Positions 59,254-62,183 of a stretch of 62,183 nucleotides of DNA are shown here, piece by piece. The stretch is from contig NZ_BONI01000059.1 in the NCBI RefSeq assembly GCF_016862635.1, forward strand, positions 1 to 62,183, in the 5' to 3' direction. Made by a program: the position numbers and the translations under genes. The stretch comes from Catellatospora coxensis. GTDB taxonomy: Bacteria > Actinomycetota > Actinomycetes > Mycobacteriales > Micromonosporaceae. The number at the start of each line of letters is the position of its first letter. Within the stretch, counting starts at the first letter, position 1. The notes under the pieces were generated by a model. The model was not told where the DNA came from and did no database searches. It saw only the letters and a list, made by a program, of their open reading frames with translations.

Positions 59254-62183
59254 TCAGCTGCCCGAGAAGGTGAACGTCGAACCCGGCTGGGTGACGATGT
59301 TGCCCGTGCCCGAGTTCGTGATGGTGACGTTCGACAGCGTCGCGCTACCCCGGGCCTGGGCCATGGCCAGCATGCCCGCGCCGTTGTTCGACTTGTCGAT
59401 CTTCACGTTGGTGATGACCACCCCCGGAAGCTCACCCGCCTTGAACTGGATACCGTCGTACGTCGAGTCGTAGATCTCGGTATCACGAATCGTGACCCCC
59501 GGGATCGCGACCGTCGCCGCGAACAGCGTGATGGCCCCGAACTCCTGGTCCTCGTTCCAGAACGCCCCACCCGTGCGGTACAGCGCGTTGTTGGCGATCA
59601 GCGTCTGACCCGTGAAGGGGATCGGGTCGTGGTCGGTCGCCAGCATGATGCCCGGGTAGTTCATCGTGTCGTAGATCAGGTTGTTCTCGATCTTGTTGCC
59701 GTACCCGCCGTACACCGCGATGCCGTTGGCCCGCCACGGCAGCTGCACCGTGTTGTTGACGAACCGGTTGTCGTGGCCGATGTCGACCGAGGTGTCCTTC
59801 ACGTACTTGCTGGCCCAGACCGCGAGCGCGTCGTCGCCGTTGTTGCGGAACGACGAGTTGAACACGGTCGAGTTGCGCGTGCCGTTGGTGAAGTTGATCC
59901 CGTCGGCGTACGTGTTGCGCACCCGCATCCCGCTGAACTCCAGCCCGTCGCCGGGTCCCCACAGCTCGGGGATGTTGGAGTAGTCCCGGCCGACCCAGGC
60001 GCCCACGTTGGCGTGCTCGATCCACACGTTCGTGATCTTCGTGCCGACACCGAGCCGGCCGTTGATGCCGACGCCGCCCTCGGCGTTGCCGTCACCGCCG
60101 CGGATCCGGCCGGAGCCGAAGATCGCCAGGTCGGAGATCTGCGTGTTCTTGTCGATGTCGAAGCCGAAGTTGCCCTCGTGCGGGTGGTTGATGCCGCCCG
60201 CGTTCTGCGGCTGGGTCAGCGTGTAGAGGCGGGAGTGCCACATGCCCGCGCCCTTGATGACGACGTTGCTGATGCCCACCTGGTTGTGCGTCCCGCGGTT
60301 CAGCGGGTCGTCGGTGAGGATCTTCTGCTCCTGCCGCCACTGGCCCTCGGGGATCCAGACGCAGCTGATCTGCCCGTTCTGGTCGGCGGTCACCGCGGCC
60401 TGGATGGCCGCCGTGTCGTCGAGGCCGTCGTTGGGCACCGCGCCGTAGTTGGTGATCGAGGTGCACTCGGCGGGCTTGCTCAGCGGCGCCGCCACCTGCT
60501 CAAGATCGATCATATCGATGATGTAGAAGGAGGCGTTGTCGCCGGAGTCGCGCTGCAGCTTGAACTTCGTGCCCGGCGGGTACGAGGTGCCCAGCAGCGC
60601 GTTCGACTCGTCGAACAGCCGGCGCGCGTTGGCCTGCGGGGTGTTGGTCAGGCCCTCGGGGTCGTCGGTGGTGCCGTAGAGCCAGCTGTGCACCGAGGAC
60701 AGGGTGAGCTTCCGGTTGAACGTGCCGTTGACGTACAGGCTGATCGTGTAGTCCTGGCCACCGCCGCTCGCGGCGTCGGGGACCGAGTTGCGGACGACGA
60801 TCGAGTTGGCCTGGTTGGTAGAGGTGAACTCGACGTACTGGCCCTGGGTGGTGAGGCGCACCGACTTGCGGCCCGAGGACTCGGTGGCGAAGTTGGTGTG
60901 CCCGAAGGTGCGCAGCGCGTCCGTCTGCAGCAGCTCGCCCTGGTAGGCGGCGGATTCGGCCTCGTACGAGGTGTACGGGACGGCCGCGCCCCGGCCGACG
61001 ACGATCGACTGAGTCAGCGAGTTGTTGGTCTCGTTGGTCTCGGTGACGACGTTGGTGGCGTCGGCGCTGGCGGTGATGGTCGCGCCGCCGGAGGTGGCGG
61101 TCCAGGTGCCGTTGACGGCCACGTTGACGGTGGCGCCCGCGGCGATGGACGCGGTGTTGGTGTTGAGGGTGGTGGAGCCGACCGTCACCCGGGTCACCGT
61201 GGTGGTGCCGGAGGCCGCGGTGCCGCGGTTGTTGACGGTCACCGTGAAGCTGACCGCCGCGCCGACGGCCGGGTTGGCCGGGTTGGTGGAGATGCCGGTG
61301 ACCTGCAGGTCGGGGCCGGGGGCCTGGGCCACGACGAGGTTGCTCGCGGCGTTGGCGGTGTTGTTGTTCTCGTTCTTCTCGACGACCGTGGACGCGTTGT
61401 CGGCGCGGGCGCTGACGGCGTACGTGCCCTGGCCGAGGGTGCCGATCGGCAGGCTCACCGACTGCGAGCCGCCCGCGGCGATGCCCGCGACGTCGACGGT
61501 GCCCTTGAGCGCGCCGTCGAGATACAGGCCCACCTTGGAGGCGGGGGCGGCCAGGTCGCCGATGTTGTTGACGGTGGCGGTCAGCGAGATGTTCGACGCC
61601 TCGTTCGGCGACGACGGGGTCCACGACACGTTGCTGACGGTCAGGTCCGGGTTCGGCGCGGGGGTGCCGCAGACCTCGAACTCCGCGACCTGGCCCGACG
61701 GGGCGCCGGTGTTGGAGTTGAAGGACAGCCGCACGTCGGCGGTGGTCGCCGAGACGGGGACGCTCACCACGTTGTTGCCCTGGGTGAACTGGTAGCCGGC
61801 CGCCGACACCAGGTTGGCGTAGGTCGAGGAGGACTGCTCGCGGCCCAGGACCTGGAAGTTCTGGGTACGCGTGCCCCACGAGGCGTCCGGGTTCAGCTTG
61901 ACGTTGACCTGGGTGACGACATGGTTGCCGCCGAGCGCCACGGTGAGCGTCGCCGGGTAGCCGCCGCCCTCCCAGTAGGTGCCGAGCTGGCCGTCGTTGG
62001 CCTTGTCCGGGGTGAACGTGAACGTGGAGCCGTTCGCGGTCATGGTCTTGCCGGCCGCGACGTTGGTGCAGCCGGGCTGCTGGGTGCCGGTGCGGGTGAC
62101 GGTGTTGCTGTTGCCGGAGACGTTGCCCGCGTTGTCCCGCGCCCGCACGTAGTACGACACGGTCGTCGTGGCGGCCTGGGTGT
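59254..62183 (-). CDS. Multidomain GH87 alpha-1,3-glucanase/mycodextranase, N-terminus outside the window
   Basis: The visible 976 residues begin in mid-gene at 62183 with the end of an Fn3 domain (SYYVRARDNAGNVSGNSN). After that come a discoidin/F5-8C-like domain (about 61670-62070), two CARDB repeats (about 61000-61650), a CBM35-like domain (about 60520-60975) and a right-handed beta-helix catalytic domain (59254-60470). The helix contains TDDPLNRGTHNQVGISN, NIPELWGPGDGLEF and RNNGDDALAVWA, the signature of GH87. This family cleaves alpha-1,3- or mixed alpha-1,3/1,4-glucans. It should be secreted and modular; the 5' end, including any signal peptide, is missing. The frame is open to the window edge. 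Confidence 0.9.
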   Translation of the reverse strand, partial: TQAATTTVSYYVRARDNAGNVSGNSNTVTRTGTQQPGCTNVAAGKTMTANGSTFTFTPDKANDGQLGTYWEGGGYPATLTVALGGNHVVTQVNVKLNPDASWGTRTQNFQVLGREQSSSTYANLVSAAGYQFTQGNNVVSVPVSATTADVRLSFNSNTGAPSGQVAEFEVCGTPAPNPDLTVSNVSWTPSSPNEASNISLTATVNNIGDLAAPASKVGLYLDGALKGTVDVAGIAAGGSQSVSLPIGTLGQGTYAVSARADNASTVVEKNENNNTANAASNLVVAQAPGPDLQVTGISTNPANPAVGAAVSFTVTVNNRGTAASGTTTVTRVTVGSTTLNTNTASIAAGATVNVAVNGTWTATSGGATITASADATNVVTETNETNNSLTQSIVVGRGAAVPYTSYEAESAAYQGELLQTDALRTFGHTNFATESSGRKSVRLTTQGQYVEFTSTNQANSIVVRNSVPDAASGGGQDYTISLYVNGTFNRKLTLSSVHSWLYGTTDDPEGLTNTPQANARRLFDESNALLGTSYPPGTKFKLQRDSGDNASFYIIDMIDLEQVAAPLSKPAECTSITNYGAVPNDGLDDTAAIQAAVTADQNGQISCVWIPEGQWRQEQKILTDDPLNRGTHNQVGISNVVIKGAGMWHSRLYTLTQPQNAGGINHPHEGNFGFDIDKNTQISDLAIFGSGRIRGGDGNAEGGVGINGRLGVGTKITNVWIEHANVGAWVGRDYSNIPELWGPGDGLEFSGMRVRNTYADGINFTNGTRNSTVFNSSFRNNGDDALAVWASKYVKDTSVDIGHDNRFVNNTVQLPWRANGIAVYGGYGNKIENNLIYDTMNYPGIMLATDHDPIPFTGQTLIANNALYRTGGAFWNEDQEFGAITLFAATVAIPGVTIRDTEIYDSTYDGIQFKAGELPGVVITNVKIDKSNNGAGMLAMAQARGSATLSNVTITNSGTGNIVTQPGSTFTFSGS

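Overview
The window is a 62 kb piece of a high-GC actinobacterial chromosome. Several genes point to an actinomycete: RbpA, a mycothiol-dependent isomerase-fold protein, a CU044_5270/ECF sigma pair, an Eis-like acetyltransferase and paired dynamin-like GTPases. Many starts are GTG with GGAGG-type ribosome binding sites. The repeated 'AAGGGCACCTTC' hairpins after genes resemble those I associate with Micromonosporaceae (inference from memory; family not proven). No rRNA, tRNA, CRISPR array, prophage or insertion sequence was recognised.

Layout. 1-8.6 kb: membrane protein, double zinc-ribbon protein, lipoprotein, YqeB-like protein, slipin, geranylgeranyl-reductase-type flavoprotein, an orphan solute-binding lipoprotein coupled to a membrane protein, and a VOC protein. 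8.6-14.2 kb: TetR with membrane protein, a secreted beta/gamma-crystallin-repeat protein, DinB-like protein, and a DosS-like haem-GAF sensor without a kinase ATPase domain. 14.3-23 kb: two overlapping dynamin-like GTPases, an extended TetR divergent from a solitary ClpX-like ATPase, ornithine cyclodeaminase-like protein, sulfatase and Nudix hydrolase. 23-35 kb: mycothiol-type isomerase, N-formylglutamate amidohydrolase, LacI regulator with three operator-like palindromes, Eis-like acetyltransferase, a 1054-residue membrane glycosidase-like protein, diguanylate cyclase, and a TetR/hydrolase operon divergent from a secreted esterase. 35-46 kb: EamA exporter divergent from a CGNR regulator, TSUP permease, lipoprotein, VapBC-like pair, an ECF sigma factor fused through a zinc finger and membrane segment to an extracellular CAP domain, a secreted coiled-coil protein, rbpA, aldo-keto reductase, and a CBM2-GH5 cellulase. 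46-54 kb: DHFR-like reductase, PH-domain protein, CrtC/AttH-like lipoprotein, TetR-acyltransferase operon, ECF sigma/CU044_5270 pair, HTH-RelE-type pair. 54-59 kb is an accessory patch: immunity-like small protein, Mce-associated-type protein, a deaminase-motif protein head to head with two unknown overlapping genes, and two membrane-anchored unknown proteins, one with AT-richer codons and flanked by direct repeats. The right edge holds most of a multidomain GH87 alpha-1,3-glucanase.

Shared logic. A LacI-type palindrome upstream of the GH5 cellulase matches the palindromes beside the LacI gene at 25 kb, suggesting one sugar-responsive regulator controls both. Several TetR genes sit next to duplicated palindromes that define their likely targets. 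Three families of repeated inverted sequences run through the window. One (five copies) marks 3' ends in a fixed orientation. A second (three copies, each exactly 75 bp) lies mostly in divergent 5' regions, so it is not simply a terminator; its arms covary between copies around a fixed core.
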